Shown here: positions 26,614-37,800 of the stretch, piece by piece
How the letters are laid out: every line of letters begins with the position of its first letter
How positions within the stretch are numbered: the first letter of the stretch is position 1
Source: Gammaproteobacteria bacterium
GTDB taxonomy: Bacteria; Pseudomonadota; Gammaproteobacteria; SZUA-140
Direction of reading: 5' to 3'
DNA length: 64,000 nucleotides
Assembly (NCBI GenBank): GCA_016218365.1
Contig: JACREF010000011.1
Location: 197,094-261,093, forward strand
The notes under the pieces: model-generated
Told to the model about the DNA's origin: nothing
Seen by the model: only the letters and a program-made list of their open reading frames with translations
Database searches by the model: none
Translations under genes and position numbers: made by a program

Positions 26614-26681
26614 TGTGGCGTCTTGCCGAGGGCACGCGGGTGTGACATCCTGCATCACAGGATATTGAAATTGGAGGCAGT

Positions 26682-26921
26682 ATGTACGGAGAAAAGCACG
26701 ACCTGGTCCATGAATTTCCCGAGTACCGGGAGCGGATTCATCAGTTGAAGAGCAGCAATCACCATTTCGCCCGGCTGTTCGACGAATATCACCAGGTCGA
26801 TCACGAGATCCGCCGTATCGAGGAAGAGGTCGAGACCCCGTCCGACAGCTACACCGAGAGCGTCAAGGCCAAACGACTGAAACTCAAGGATGAGTTATAC
26901 GCGATGCTGACCGCCAAATAA
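26682..26921 (+). CDS. YdcH family (DUF465) small helical protein
   Basis: A 79-residue, almost wholly alpha-helical charged protein. The DUF465/YdcH signatures are HHFARLFDEYHQVDHEIRRI (about 27-46) and KAKRLKLKDELYAML (about 62-76). GGAGG lies 9 bases before the ATG. Function is not established; the family forms small coiled coils. It stands alone between kdsB and a convergent gene. Confidence 0.9.
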   Translation: MYGEKHDLVHEFPEYRERIHQLKSSNHHFARLFDEYHQVDHEIRRIEEEVETPSDSYTESVKAKRLKLKDELYAMLTAK

Positions 26922-26933
26922 TCCGGCCAGCTG

Positions 26934-26965
26934 AAAAAGCAGCGGGGCATCACTCGATGCCCCGC
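26934..26965 (-). terminator. Rho-independent terminator of the cNMP-binding protein gene
   Basis: GCGGGGCATC (26942-26951) pairs with GATGCCCCGC (26956-26965). On the minus strand the stem is followed by TGCTTTTTC (A-run 26935-26939). It lies 30 bases past the stop of the minus-strand gene at 26995 and also between convergent genes, so it could act in both directions. Confidence 0.85.
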
Positions 26966-26994
26966 GTCGTGTTTACAGGCTATAAGAATCTGTA

Positions 26995-27534
26995 TCAGTA
27001 CCGCCCGTTGCTCCTGATGATGTAGTTGGAAAGCTGTTCGGTTTCCATGTTCATCCGCATCAGATTGTTATGCGTGACCTTGAACAGTGCCCGCATCACC
27101 TTGTACACCAGGTGCGGGTGGCTGGACAGCAGCAGTTCAAAGGATTCCGGTTCCAGCGTATAGACCACCGCGTTGGTGGCGGCACGCAACGTGGCCTGAC
27201 GCGGCTTCTGCTCGACAAAGGCGCGGCGGCCGGCGCATTCACCCGGACTCATCGTATACACAACCTTCTCACCGCTGGCCGCGCTGTTATCGCCGTCGCG
27301 GGTGATCACCAGCTTGCCCTTGGCCAACACAAACAGGGTGGTATGGGTGTCGCCGTTGCTGGACAGCAGCTCGCCGCTGTTCAGGTGATGGACGCCCATG
27401 ATGCCGGCCAGCGTGCGGCTCTCATCAATGGTCAGCTCTTCACCCAGTGATGAATTGCGCACCAGCGCAGCATCGACCTGTGTGTCTTCGGCGAAGATAT
27501 TATTGTTTTGAAACAGTGAGTGTATGTTGGTCAT
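26995..27534 (-). CDS. Cyclic nucleotide-binding domain protein lacking a DNA-binding domain
   Basis: A 179-residue cytoplasmic protein. Residues about 40-150 form a Crp/Fnr-type beta-roll: LNSGELLSSNGDTHTTLFVL, GKLVITRDGD, MSPGECAGRRAFVEQKPRQA, TLRAATNAVVYTLEPESF. It ends soon after the dimer helix (HLVYKVMRALFKVTHNNLMR), with no helix-turn-helix, so it is unlikely to bind DNA itself. The GECAGRRAFVEQ loop only loosely matches the cyclic-nucleotide phosphate-binding cassette, so its ligand is uncertain. Both flanks are A+T-rich intergenic sequence; a terminator follows. Confidence 0.85.
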   Translation of the reverse strand: MTNIHSLFQNNNIFAEDTQVDAALVRNSSLGEELTIDESRTLAGIMGVHHLNSGELLSSNGDTHTTLFVLAKGKLVITRDGDNSAASGEKVVYTMSPGECAGRRAFVEQKPRQATLRAATNAVVYTLEPESFELLLSSHPHLVYKVMRALFKVTHNNLMRMNMETEQLSNYIIRSNGRY

Positions 27535-27765
27535 AACAAGCAGCCTCTCGCATGATTAGGTAAGTGGTCAAACCGCCCGTACAAACAAGGCCTTAAGTGA
27601 CAGAAAGCATAACCGCTGCTGATTAAATACATATTAAATACTAAATAACTTCATGATTTATAAATGAAACTAAGCATAGATGATGGCGGATGGGGCGGCG
27701 CCGCAGCCGCGCTATCAGCGGCCAAGTACTATATATGTGCGCACCCGGCCTTGTAGCGGGGCGGC

Positions 27766-29454
27766 TCAGCCTGCGATCTTGCGCTGCGCCAGCTCCAGCG
27801 CCTCTTTGACGGTCCATGTAAAATGATCGGCCCCGAGCTGCTGATAGAGGCCCGAGCGTTTCATGACGTCGATGACCGGGCCGATGGCCTCGGCGATGTA
27901 GATAGCGATGCCGCGCTGGGCCAGCTCCTCGAAGATCTCATGCAGCACGGCATCGGCCGACGAATCGAGCTGGGTGACGCTGCCGGCATCGATGATCAGC
28001 GCTTGCACCGGCACGCTGGCGGTCTTGATCTGGCCGCAGATGAACTCCCGGAGGAAGCTGGCGTTGCCGAAGTAGAACTGGGCATCGATGCGGACCATCA
28101 GGATGCCCGGGATGGTCTGGGCCCGCGGGTGGCGGCGGATGTTGCGGAACACATCGCGGTCCGGAAACTTGCCGAGCACGGCGGTGTGGGGGCGGGTGGT
28201 ACGGACGACAAACCACACCAACGAGGCACTGATACCGGCCAGGATGCCGTATTCGACACCGCTCAGCAGGGTCGCGATAAAGGTTATGGCCAGCAGTGCC
28301 AGGTCGCTGCGTTTGATCCGGTACAGATGACGCACCTCGTGCAGATCGATCAGCGTCAATGCCGCCATGATGATGGTTGCGGCCAGCACCGCTTTGGGCA
28401 GGTAATAAAACAATGAGGTGAAAAACATCAGCACCAGTGCGATGACCAGCGCGGTGATGATCGAGGCCAGCCCGGTCCTGCCACCGGCCGCGGCATTGAC
28501 AGCGGTACGGGAAAAGCCGCCGGTCACTGGCATGGCCCGGAACAGGCCGCTGGTGATATTGGCGATACCGAGCGCCACCAGTTCGCGGTTGGCCTGGATG
28601 TCATAGCGGTTTTTACGGGCAAAGACCTTGGCCACCGAGATCGCCTCGACAAAACCGACCAAGGCGATGGCCAGTGCCGAGGGCGCCAGCAGCAGCACAC
28701 TGCCTGCATCGACGTCGGGCAGTGCCGGCCACGGTAGCCCGCCCGGTACCGGACCGACCAGTGCGATGCCGGTTTGCCCGAGGTCAAACAGCCACGTGAA
28801 GACGGTTGCGATGACCATGGCCGTCAGGGCGGCCGGAAATAACGGCTTCCACCCTTTCAGCACCATCATGAAGGCCAGTGAACTGATGCCGACCAGCAAG
28901 GTGGGCAGGTGGGTATGGTCGAGGTGTCGCAGGATGGCGCCCAGCATCACCAGCAGTTGGTCAGTGTTGGGCACCTCGATATTCAGCAGATTCTTCAGCT
29001 GGCCGACGATGATGACGATGGCGGCGGCCGATGAAAAACCGCTGACCACCGGATGTGACAGAAAGTTGACCAGAAATCCGAAGCGCAGCACCCCCATCAG
29101 CAGCTGCAGCACGCCGACCATCAGCGCCAGCAGGATCACCAGCGTCAGATAATCCGCGGATCCCGGGCTGGCATGGGCCCCGACACTGGCCGCTGTCATC
29201 AGCGCGAGGATCGCCACCGGGCCGACTGCCAGCTGGCGTGAGCTGCCGAGCAGCGCATAGACGATCAGCGGCACGATCGAGGCGTACAGGCCGACCTCCG
29301 GCGACAAGCCGATCAGCATCGCATAGGCCATCGATTGCGGGATCAGCATCACCGCCGTCGTCAGCCCGGCGGTCAGGTCCGGACGCAGCAGCGCCTGCCG
29401 GTAGTCTCGTAGCCAATGGTTAGCCGGCAGCAATCCGTGTATCACAGCCTTCAA
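27766..29454 (-). CDS. SulP family anion transporter with STAS domain
   Basis: A 562-residue inner-membrane transporter. The N-terminal part is LRPDLTAGLTTAVMLIPQSMAYAML (about 28-52), the classical SulP signature. Ten or more membrane segments run to about residue 410, including ITSGLFRAMPVTGGFSRTAV. The C-terminal STAS domain (about 440-555) has ILMVRIDAQFYFGNASFLRE and LIIDAGSVTQLDSSADAVLHE, matching anti-sigma antagonist-like folds. SulP proteins carry sulfate, bicarbonate or other anions; bicarbonate uptake would suit an autotroph but the sequence does not decide. The gene stands alone. Confidence 0.93.
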   Translation of the reverse strand: MKAVIHGLLPANHWLRDYRQALLRPDLTAGLTTAVMLIPQSMAYAMLIGLSPEVGLYASIVPLIVYALLGSSRQLAVGPVAILALMTAASVGAHASPGSADYLTLVILLALMVGVLQLLMGVLRFGFLVNFLSHPVVSGFSSAAAIVIIVGQLKNLLNIEVPNTDQLLVMLGAILRHLDHTHLPTLLVGISSLAFMMVLKGWKPLFPAALTAMVIATVFTWLFDLGQTGIALVGPVPGGLPWPALPDVDAGSVLLLAPSALAIALVGFVEAISVAKVFARKNRYDIQANRELVALGIANITSGLFRAMPVTGGFSRTAVNAAAGGRTGLASIITALVIALVLMFFTSLFYYLPKAVLAATIIMAALTLIDLHEVRHLYRIKRSDLALLAITFIATLLSGVEYGILAGISASLVWFVVRTTRPHTAVLGKFPDRDVFRNIRRHPRAQTIPGILMVRIDAQFYFGNASFLREFICGQIKTASVPVQALIIDAGSVTQLDSSADAVLHEIFEELAQRGIAIYIAEAIGPVIDVMKRSGLYQQLGADHFTWTVKEALELAQRKIAG

Positions 29455-29965
29455 GATGACCTCATCGATCTGACCCGGCCTGTGTCATGGCAGGGCGTGT
29501 GGCCCATTATGCGTTAACTAATTATCGATTTCTAATACAGAAAGCTTAGCAATCGGTGGCAGTGGAAGGTGGGACCGTACAGCGTGGAGGGCAGAGGGCC
29601 GCAAGTTTTACAAGGAAGCGAGATTGCGTTGGAACTTTGGCTGTTTCGGCGTGTCTGAGTTGCAGATGTGATGAGATTGATGGCGGGCTGGCAGACTCAG
29701 CACCCCATACGGTTATCAGGCGGCGCAGGATGCGTCGCCCCCCCTTTCCCCCCGCAGTTGCAGTGAACTCCCCTCTGATGTGTTGGCCAAGGATGGCCTC
29801 TTTTTTCCACTGCCATACCTGCCTGATGTCCCGGTAGGCTTAATCAAGAATTAATCCGTATCTAAGTTAAGCTTAATAGTGTGCACCAATAATCATAATC
29901 ATGACGGTTGTGATGCTGTCTGGATGGAAACAGGTGTTTCGCAGTCATCTACAGTGGAGGTGTCT
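29455..29965. other. 511-base gap without a recognisable gene
   Basis: Between the SulP gene and the next plus-strand gene. It contains A+T-rich patches suitable for promoters (about 29515-29550 for SulP on the minus strand; about 29838-29885, AAGAATTAATCCGTATC, for the plus strand). The open frame at 29556-29837 has no family match I recognise, no good ribosome-binding site and atypical composition, so it is not called. Confidence 0.5.
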
Positions 29966-30178
29966 ATGAATAGAGGGTCAGGGCAACAGGACAGTATCCC
30001 CAGTGATATCAGCGGCCAGTTGATGGCGCTGGATGTTGATGAGGACCAGCTGGCGGCCAATGATGATGACGGGGCAGAGCTCCATATCAATGCCTCGGCG
30101 CGCAAAAGGATCGAACAGATGGCCGAGCGTCGCCGCTTGCGCCGTGATCTGGAAAACTTCCAGCATTTCAATATCTGA
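29966..30178 (+). CDS. PA3496-family small protein
   Basis: A 70-residue protein starting at ATG 29966, with GGAGG 5-9 bases upstream; the frame is open further 5' but this start has the ribosome-binding site. The N-terminal half is acidic (LDVDEDQLAANDDDGAELHI). The C-terminal part INASARKRIEQMAERRRLRR is a basic helix resembling the short PA3496-like proteins annotated as putative envelope-integrity proteins in gammaproteobacteria. Experimental function is unknown, and the family match is based on this helix only. Confidence 0.65.
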   Translation: MNRGSGQQDSIPSDISGQLMALDVDEDQLAANDDDGAELHINASARKRIEQMAERRRLRRDLENFQHFNI

Positions 30179-30190
30179 GTTTCGCACACC

Positions 30191-30214
30191 GCCCGGCCCG
30201 TTGACGGGCCGGGC
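30191..30214 (+). terminator. Perfect GC-rich hairpin after the PA3496-family gene
   Basis: GCCCGGCCCG (30191-30200) pairs with CGGGCCGGGC (30205-30214) around TTGA, 12 bases after the stop. There is no T-run on the plus strand, so it may be a weak terminator or a transcript-end stabiliser. Confidence 0.5.
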
Positions 30215-30282
30215 ATCGCAATCCCCGAATGTAACTTCGAGAGCCTCGTGCGGATCGATGCGTGGCAGGCATCCCTGGTAAT

Positions 30283-30290
30283 GCTATAAT
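30283..30290 (+). promoter_or_regulatory. Extended -10 promoter upstream of ygiQ
   Basis: TGCTATAAT is a perfect extended -10 element (TG one base before a consensus TATAAT at 30285-30290). No good -35 box is visible, as is usual for extended -10 promoters. It would give an approximately 100-base leader before the YgiQ start at 30397. Confidence 0.55.
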
Positions 30291-30396
30291 CTGCCGGCCG
30301 GTTGCATTTCCTTTTTTTAAAACCGGTTTAATACATCACTATAACCCCATATTAGTATGTGGGTTATTTTCACGGCAGCCTCACCATTGTGCAGCG

Positions 30397-32703
30397 ATGA
30401 GCCACGGTCCCCTCAGTTATAGCCAGCCACCCGCGATGCCCGCCGCGCGCGGCCTGTTCAGTTATCGCAAATACTGGGCACGTCGTTTCGGCCCTGCGCC
30501 GCAGCTGCCGATGTCGCGCGCCGAGATGGAGGCGCTGGGCTGGGACAGCTGCGACATCATCATCGTCAGCGGCGATGCCTATGTTGATCATCCGAGTTTC
30601 GGCATGGCGGTCATCGGCCGTGTGCTCGAGGCCCAGGGCTTTCGCGTCGGCATCATCGCCCAGCCCGACTGGCACTCAACCGAGGCCTTCAGCGCGCTGG
30701 GCCGGCCGAACCTGTTCTTCGGCGTGACCGCCGGCAATATGGACTCGATGGTCAATCATTACACCGCCGACCGGCGTATCCGCTCCGACGACGCCTATAC
30801 GCCGGAGGCCGCGGCCGGCAAACGCCCGGACCGTGCCGTCATCGTTTATACCCAGCGTTGTCGCCAGGCCTACAAGGAGGTGCCGGTCATCATCGGCGGC
30901 ATCGAGGCCAGCCTGCGCCGCATTGCCCATTACGACTATTGGTCGGAGAAGGTGCGGCGTTCGGTGCTGATCGACAGCAAGGCCGACCTGCTGGTCTATG
31001 GCAATGCCGAGCGGCAGATCGTCGACATCGCGCACCGGTTGGCGGCCGGGGAGAATATCGCACAACTGACCGACATCCGTGGCACCGCCTTGATCCGTGC
31101 CACGCTGCCCGAGGACTGGACCGTCGTCGATTCCTCGGACATCGACACGCCGGGGGCCGTGACGCCAGTTCATAATCCATATCAGGACATCACTGCAAGC
31201 ACCTGTAAAGACAAGCCAGACTCCAAGGATAAAGTGGTGACCCTGCAGCCGCGGCGCATCCTTGCCGACCGCGCGAGCACTGTAGTGCGGCTGCCGGGGT
31301 TTGAGCGCGTCGTCAGCGACCCGGTGCTGTATGCCCATGCCTCACGGGTCATGCACCTGGAGACCAATCCCGGCAATGCGCGGGCCTTGGTGCAGCGCCA
31401 TGGCGTACGTGAGCTGTGGATCAATCCACCACCGGTGCCGCTGTCCAGCGAGGAGATGGATGCGGTGTTCGGCCTGCCGTATTCGCGGGTGCCGCACGCC
31501 AGCTATGGTCAGGTCAAACTGCCGGCCTATGAGATGATCCGCTTCTCGGTCAACATCATGCGCGGCTGTTTCGGCGGTTGCACCTTCTGCTCGATCACCG
31601 AACACGAGGGACGGATCATCCAGAGCCGCTCCGAAGGGTCGATCATCGACGAGATCGAGGCAATCCGCGACAAGACGCCGGGTTTCACCGGCGTGATCTC
31701 GGACCTGGGCGGGCCGACCGCCAATATGTACCGGCTCTCCTGCAGCAGCCGGGCCATCGAGGCCGCGTGCCGCAAACCGTCCTGCGTCTATCCCGACATC
31801 TGCTCCAACCTGAACACCGACCACACGCCGCTGATCAAGCTGTACCGCCGCGCCCGCGCCTTGCCGGGCATCAAGCGGATCTTCATCGCCTCCGGGTTGC
31901 GCTACGACCTGGCCGTCCGCTCGCCGGAATACGTACGCGAGCTGGCCACCCATCATGTTGGAGGTTACTTGAAGATTGCGCCGGAACATACTGAAGAAGG
32001 TCCGCTTTCGCTGATGATGAAGCCGGGCATCGGCAGTTATGAGCACTTCAAGCAGATGTTCGACCGCTACTCGGCGGAGGCCGGCAAGGAGCAGTACCTG
32101 ATCCCGTATTTCATCGCCGCCCACCCTGGCACCACCGACGAGGACATGCTGAACCTGGCCTTGTGGCTGAAACGCCATGGCCTGCGTGCCGATCAGGTGC
32201 AGACCTTTTTGCCGTCGCCGATGGCGACCGCGACCGCGATGTACCATTCGGGCCGCAATCCGCTGCGCGCGATCCGTCGCAACAGTGAGCAGCTGCCGAT
32301 CCCGCGCGGCCTGAAGGTGCGGCGCTTGCACAAGGCCTTCCTGCGTTATCACGATGCCAACAACTGGCCGCTGCTGCGCGAGGCGCTGCAACGGATGGGG
32401 CGCAGCGAGCTGATCGGCAATGGCAAACAGCATCTGGTGCCGCGCCGGCAGCCGGCCGGCACTGGCGGGGAGCCCGAAGGCAAACGTTCAGGTGCACGGC
32501 CGTTTGCCACCCAGCACACCGGCCTGCCGGCACCGCCGGTCGCATCATCGCGCAACAAGGCCACCGCCAGGACCAAGGCCCCAGGCAAGGTCAGTGGCAA
32601 ATCCGGCAAGCCACAGACTGCGGCACCCGCACGCGGCAAGCCCCGGCCACCTGCGGCGCACAAGCCAGCCAAGTCATCACGCCCGAAACCGCGGTCGCGT
32701 TGA
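30397..32703 (+). CDS. YgiQ family radical SAM protein
   Basis: A 768-residue radical S-adenosylmethionine protein. The family N-terminus is [18 protein letters not shown] (about 18-35), followed by a B12-binding-like region (about 50-180, [13 protein letters not shown]). The radical SAM domain (about 375-620) has the 4Fe-4S cysteines in [13 protein letters not shown] (CX3CX2C, about 389-399), then GPTANMYRL and [13 protein letters not shown]. The C-terminal 80 residues are a Lys/Ala/Pro-rich basic tail typical of YgiQ. The reaction is unknown. The ATG at 30397 gives the family start; 45 upstream codons are not used by homologues. A repeat block follows. Confidence 0.94.
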   Translation: MSHGPLSYSQPPAMPAARGLFSYRKYWARRFGPAPQLPMSRAEMEALGWDSCDIIIVSGDAYVDHPSFGMAVIGRVLEAQGFRVGIIAQPDWHSTEAFSALGRPNLFFGVTAGNMDSMVNHYTADRRIRSDDAYTPEAAAGKRPDRAVIVYTQRCRQAYKEVPVIIGGIEASLRRIAHYDYWSEKVRRSVLIDSKADLLVYGNAERQIVDIAHRLAAGENIAQLTDIRGTALIRATLPEDWTVVDSSDIDTPGAVTPVHNPYQDITASTCKDKPDSKDKVVTLQPRRILADRASTVVRLPGFERVVSDPVLYAHASRVMHLETNPGNARALVQRHGVRELWINPPPVPLSSEEMDAVFGLPYSRVPHASYGQVKLPAYEMIRFSVNIMRGCFGGCTFCSITEHEGRIIQSRSEGSIIDEIEAIRDKTPGFTGVISDLGGPTANMYRLSCSSRAIEAACRKPSCVYPDICSNLNTDHTPLIKLYRRARALPGIKRIFIASGLRYDLAVRSPEYVRELATHHVGGYLKIAPEHTEEGPLSLMMKPGIGSYEHFKQMFDRYSAEAGKEQYLIPYFIAAHPGTTDEDMLNLALWLKRHGLRADQVQTFLPSPMATATAMYHSGRNPLRAIRRNSEQLPIPRGLKVRRLHKAFLRYHDANNWPLLREALQRMGRSELIGNGKQHLVPRRQPAGTGGEPEGKRSGARPFATQHTGLPAPPVASSRNKATARTKAPGKVSGKSGKPQTAAPARGKPRPPAAHKPAKSSRPKPRSR

Positions 32704-32767
32704 CCGTGGTTGCAGAGGCGCAGCTGCGCCAAGTACCTTGGCAGCCGAGCGGATACCGGCCTGCCGT

Positions 32768-33168
32768 CCATGGTTCGATACGGCGCTCTGCGCCTACTCA
32801 CCACGAACGGCATGTTGCTATGCTGCCTGTCCTGAGTAGCGGCACAGCCGCGTATCGAATAGCCTGCCCTGAGTAGCGACATAGTCGCGTATCGAAGGGC
32901 CTGCTCACCACGATCGGAGCATTCACCGTTCATCCTGAGTAGCGGCGTCAGCCGCGTATCGAAGGATCGAAGGGCCTGTCCTGAGTAGTGGCGTCAGCCA
33001 TGTATCGAAGGGCCTGTCCTGAGTAGCGGCGGAACGCCGCATACCGAAGGACGCCTACTCACCACGAACGGCCTTCCCACACTCCGTTCGCCCTGAGTAG
33101 CGCTGCATGGCAGCGCGTATCGAAGGGTCCGTCCTGAGTGGCAGCGGAACGCTGCGTATCGAAGGAGC
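32768..33168. repeat. Intergenic repeat block, family A
   Basis: Seven or more partial copies of the TGAGTAGCGGC...GCGTATCGAAGG unit in mixed orientation fill the gap between ygiQ and the aminopeptidase gene. Internal units are tandem (AAGGATCGAAGGGCCTGTCC then TGAGTAGTGGCG). The last unit ends just before the -35 box of the aminopeptidase promoter. Confidence 0.9.
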
Positions 33169-33171
33169 CAT

Positions 33172-33199
33172 TTGATGGAAGGGGATGAATTGCTATACT
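33172..33199 (+). promoter_or_regulatory. Sigma-70 promoter of the M18 aminopeptidase gene
   Basis: TTGATG (33172-33177), a 16-base spacer, then TATACT (33194-33199). Start of transcription would fall near 33206-33208, about 20 bases before the ATG at 33228. This also argues against use of the TTG at 33207 as start codon. Confidence 0.7.
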
Positions 33200-33227
33200 C
33201 AAGACTTTGACTACAGACCGCGAACCC

Positions 33228-34523
33228 ATGACCCCACTCAATAGCAAACTGCTCGATTTCCTGCATCACTCATCGACGCCGTTCCACGCCGTCGTACGCC
33301 TTGGCGCCGAACTGCAACAGGCCGGTTACCAGCGTTTGCACGAGGGCGATCGCTGGAATATAAAACCCGCCGGCAAGTATTACGTCACGCGTGGTGAGTC
33401 TTCGCTGTGTGCCTTTGCGCTTGGCACGAGCTCAGCGGTCGACAGCGGCGTGCGCATCGTTGGCGCCCACACCGACAGCCCGTGCCTGAAGATCAAGCCG
33501 CAGCCCGACCTGCATCGCAAGGGTTATTATCAGTTGGGTGTCGAACCGTACGGTGGCGTGTTGCTGAATCCGTGGTTTGACCGCGAGCTGGCCATCGCCG
33601 GCCGCGTTAGTTATCTGGACAACAATGGACAGATGGCTGCCACGCTGATCGACTTCGCCCGCCCAGTCGCGGTGATCCCGAGCCTGGCGATCCACCTCGA
33701 CCCCGACAGCAACAAGAATCGCAGCGTCAACGCCCAGACCGACATCGTGCCGCTGCTGCTGACCACCGACAGCGATATCAAATACGATCTGCGCAAGCTA
33801 CTGCTCGCGCAGATGCAACAGCAACAGATCACGCCGCATGCGGTCGAGATCCTCGATTACGATCTGTTTCTCTATGACTGTCAGCCGCCCAACATCATTG
33901 GACTCAACGGTGACTTCATCGCCGGTGCACGGCTCGACAACCTGCTCAGCTGTTATGTCGGCCTGCAGGGTCTGCTGGCCGCTGACAACGACGTGACGAC
34001 GCGGCTGCTGATCTGCAGCGATCATGAAGAGGTCGGCAGCACCTCACATGCCGGCGCCAAGGGCACCTTCCTCGCTGCAACACTGGAACGTATCGCCGGC
34101 ACGCGTGAAGACCTGACGCGGATGTGCAGTCGATCATTAATGATCTCGGCCGACAACGCCCACGGCGTCCATCCGAATTATTCCAGCAAACATGATGACA
34201 ATCACGGTCCGGTGCTCAATGGCGGACCGGTGATCAAGGTCAACGCCAATCAGCGCTATGCGACCAGCGGTGACACTGCGGCATTCTTTCGTTATCTATG
34301 CCGCAAGGCGGACATCCCGGTGCAGAGCTTTGTCACGCGCAGCGACATGGGATGCGGCAGCACGATCGGACCATTGACGGCGGCCAAGATCGGTGTGCGC
34401 ACGCTCGATGTCGGTGTGCCGACCTTTGCGATGCATTCGATCCGCGAACTTGCCGGCAGCCGTGACACTGATTATCTGCAGCGGGTGCTGACGGAGTTCT
34501 ATCGCAGCGCTGTGGTGAGCTGA
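33228..34523 (+). CDS. apeB: M18 family aminopeptidase
   Basis: A 431-residue di-zinc aminopeptidase of the M18 family (PepC/aspartyl aminopeptidase type). Family motifs include LDFLHHSSTPFHAV (8-21), VGAHTDSPCLKIKP (about 79-92, zinc-binding His/Asp), GARLDNL (about 231-237, Asp), CSDHEEVGS (about 264-272, catalytic and zinc Glu), SADNAHGVHPNY and the C-terminal MHSIRELAG (zinc His). It removes N-terminal residues, often acidic, from peptides in the cytoplasm. The start at 33228 is chosen over TTG 33207 because of the promoter position and homologue N-termini. Confidence 0.95.
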   Translation: MTPLNSKLLDFLHHSSTPFHAVVRLGAELQQAGYQRLHEGDRWNIKPAGKYYVTRGESSLCAFALGTSSAVDSGVRIVGAHTDSPCLKIKPQPDLHRKGYYQLGVEPYGGVLLNPWFDRELAIAGRVSYLDNNGQMAATLIDFARPVAVIPSLAIHLDPDSNKNRSVNAQTDIVPLLLTTDSDIKYDLRKLLLAQMQQQQITPHAVEILDYDLFLYDCQPPNIIGLNGDFIAGARLDNLLSCYVGLQGLLAADNDVTTRLLICSDHEEVGSTSHAGAKGTFLAATLERIAGTREDLTRMCSRSLMISADNAHGVHPNYSSKHDDNHGPVLNGGPVIKVNANQRYATSGDTAAFFRYLCRKADIPVQSFVTRSDMGCGSTIGPLTAAKIGVRTLDVGVPTFAMHSIRELAGSRDTDYLQRVLTEFYRSAVVS

Positions 34524-34841
34524 GCGGGTGTGTCCAGGCGCTGTGTTGCCGGGCACTGTGGCGGTGCGATGTCGAAACCCGCTCGCGGGGCCGACATGAG
34601 CAATTATTACCCACTGCTGACCAGGAGGCGAACAATATTGATCAGTTTTGTCTCTTTCACACGATGTCGATAAAAGTAATTTTTTGAAATAGCCCGTTTG
34701 GGTTATTCCAAATCAGATTATTTCTGTTAACCTCGAAGCGTAGGTTTTCGAAGTGTTAACCGCGTTCTGCTGAGCCAGTGCAACGCCTCCACGCTGCACT
34801 GGCAGGCAGTTTTGACTCATGGATGATGTCGGCACGATGCG
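34524..34841. other. 318-base gap before the Rhs gene
   Basis: No gene is visible. A nested hairpin (ATGTCG ... CGACAT enclosing CCCGCTCGCGGG, about 34570-34596) may end the aminopeptidase transcript, although no T-run follows. The segment 34660-34760 is A+T-rich and includes an imperfect hairpin AATAGCCC-GTTT-GGGTTATT (34688-34707), probably within the Rhs promoter region. Confidence 0.45.
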
Positions 34842-37800
34842 ATGGATCGCATGCTGGTGACAAAACGCTATCTTCACAGTTGCCGCAACGGCTGGTTGTG
34901 GCTGTCGTTATTTATTCTCTATCACCTTCCTGCGCAGGCCGGGCTGTTTGATGCCTTCGGTCCGCAAACATTTGTCCGTCAGACCGGCGCCCCGAGCGCG
35001 GTCACGACGGCCTTCAGGATCAAGAATCCGAATACACTGTATAACCTGCAGCTGACCAGCGGTGTGGTTGCCGGCGGTGACCTGCGGGCGGCATCGAGTG
35101 CGGTAGTGCTGCTGAATGGTGTGCGGGTGTTCGACCGGGTCCATTTCTACCGCAATGACGATCTCGATGATGTGCATGACGATGAGTTCGAGGACCTGGA
35201 TGACAACCTGCTGGTCCTCGAAAGGTCAGTGATACTGAAGACCGACAATGTGCTGTCGGTCAAGGTGCGCGGCCGGCGCGGCGCCGGCCTGACGGTCCGG
35301 ATCATCGGGGTTGATAATGATCTGCCACTGATTACCGCGCGGATTGATCCAGTAGCCAACAGTCTCGGCTGGCATAATCAGCCACCGACGATCAATTTCA
35401 CCTGTGACGACATCACATCTGCAATCAGCCAGTGTTCACAAGCTGTTATTGCCGGCCAGCAGGGTGCGCAGCGGTTGTTCACCGGGACGGCCGTCGACAG
35501 CGCAGGCAATTCCGCCACAACGTCGGTCGTTGTCAATCTCGATCAGACCGCTCCGGTCATCAGCGCGCAGGCGACGACCAGTCCTAATGGCGTGGGCTGG
35601 TATAATCATGACGTCACCGTGACCTTCAGTTGTCATGATGAATTGTCGGGCATACTGAGCTGCCAGGCGCCAGCCACCATTGCCAGTGAAGATCAGGGGC
35701 AACTGGTCAGCGGCGTCGCTGTTGATCGCGCCAACAACAGTGCGCAGTCAGCGCTGCTGCTGAACATCGACAAGACAGCGCCGGTCATCTCGCTGTCAGG
35801 TCCGCTCGATGGTGCGACGGTCTCCGAGCCGCTGCAGACACTGACCGGACAGATCTTCGATGATAATGCGATCGCCTCGGTCACCGTCAATGGTCACCCA
35901 GTGACGATGAATGGTGATGCGGCGTTCTCTTATCCGTTGCGGCTGCAGGTCGGCATCAATCCGATCACCGTCAGCGCGACCGATATCGCCGGCAACCTGT
36001 CGACGATGCAGTTGTCGATGACACTGGCCGACCCGCTGCCTGCCGACCCGGCCACCGTCGCACCGCCCGTCAATACCACCTCAATGCCGTCGATGCTGGA
36101 CAGCGTGTCGTTCCTGTTCACCGGCAGTGACCCGATACAGAGCGGTGTCAACAGCGGGATCATCGATGCCGGACGGGTCGCGGTATTGCGCGGTCAGGTG
36201 CAGTCCCGCGACGGCATGGCGCTGGGCGGTGTTGAGATCAGCGTCCATGGTCACCCCGAATTCGGCCGGACGCTGACGCGCCGCGATGGCATGTTTGATC
36301 TGGCCGTCAATGGTGGTGGCCGCTTGATCATCGACTACCACAAGGATGGTTACCTTGATGTGCAGCGCTCGATCGAGTCACCGTGGCGTGACTACGCCTG
36401 GCTGCCGGATGTCGTATTGCTGCAACCGGACAGCCTGGTGAGCAGTGTCGATCTGCCATCCGCTGCGCTGCAACGGGCGCAGGGCAGCATCATCCGCGAT
36501 GGTGATGGCGAGCGCAGATTGACGGTCATGTTCCCCGCTGGCACCACAGCAACCATGGTCATGGCCGATGGCTCATCCTCGCCATTGCCTACACTGCATG
36601 TCCGTGCCACCGAGGCCACGGTCGGCGTCCATGGCCAGCAGAGCATGCCGGCGGAATTGCCGCCGGCGAGTGGTTATACCTATGCCGTCGACATCAATGC
36701 CGACGAGGCGGTTGCGGCCGGGGCGGCGTCAGTACAATTTTCCAATCCGCTGCCGGTGTATGTCGAAAACTTCCTGGGCTTCCCGGTCGGTGAGCGGGTG
36801 CCGGTCGGTCATTACGATCTGCAGCAGGCGGCATGGATCGCGGCCGACAATGGCCGCATTGTCAAGATTCTCGCCAGCGATGCCGCCGGGCGTGCCGAGC
36901 TGGATCTCGACGGCAGCGGCATCGCCGCTGACAGCGGTGCATTGGCAGCCTTTGGCATCAGCGATGATGAACGGATACAGCTTATGACGCTGTATCCGGT
37001 CGGGCAGACCTTGTGGCGGGTGTCGATCCGGCATTTCTCGTCGTGGGATTTCAACTGGCCGTGGGGTGTGAACACGGCCGGCTGGGGCGATGAGATCTAT
37101 CCGAATCCCAAGGCGACGACCAATCTGTCGGATAAGCGCAACCAGCCATGCCTGTCGGCGGGTTCAGTCATCGCCTGCCAGAACCAGACCCTGGGTGAAG
37201 TGGAGCCAGTGACCGGCACACCGTTCACACTGCATTATCACAGTGACCGCGTGCCGGGCCGCAGCGACGCGGCGACATTGCAGATCCCGCTGACCGGCAG
37301 CGTCATTCATCCCGATTTGATGGAGATCAACGTCAACGTCGAGGTTGCCGGGCGCCGCTTTGACTATTCGACCAGCGACCTGACAGCGAATCGATATTAT
37401 ACATTGACGTGGGATGGTCGCGATGGCTATGGCCGCCGTGTGCAGGGCAGCCAGAGGGCAACCGTCACCATCGCCTATGTCTATCGCGCCGTCTACTTCC
37501 GGTCTGCCAGTGATCTGCAGCGCAGCTTTGACCGCTATCCGGCTGACGCCACCGTCATCCGCCGTGGCGGCGGTGCGGTGGACAGCGCCCGGGTCGTCAC
37601 CATCGCGCGTACTGCCTATTTCAATCTCGGCATCCTTGGTGATTGGGATGCGACATTACAGGGCCTCGGCGGCTGGACGCTGGACGTCCAGCATGCCTAT
37701 GACCCGATCCGCCGCAAACTGATCCTCGGTGATGGCCGGCAGCGCGACGCCGCCGAGCTGCCCTGGGTCATCCATACCATCGCCGGTAGCGGTGTCGCCG

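Noticed and set aside
29556-29837. 93-residue open frame upstream of the PA3496-family gene
   Set aside because: No ribosome-binding site, no family pattern, Cys/Arg-rich composition typical of random frames.
34568-34760. Possible riboswitch in the leader of the Rhs gene
   Set aside because: There are hairpins but none of the conserved cores of known riboswitches could be recognised.
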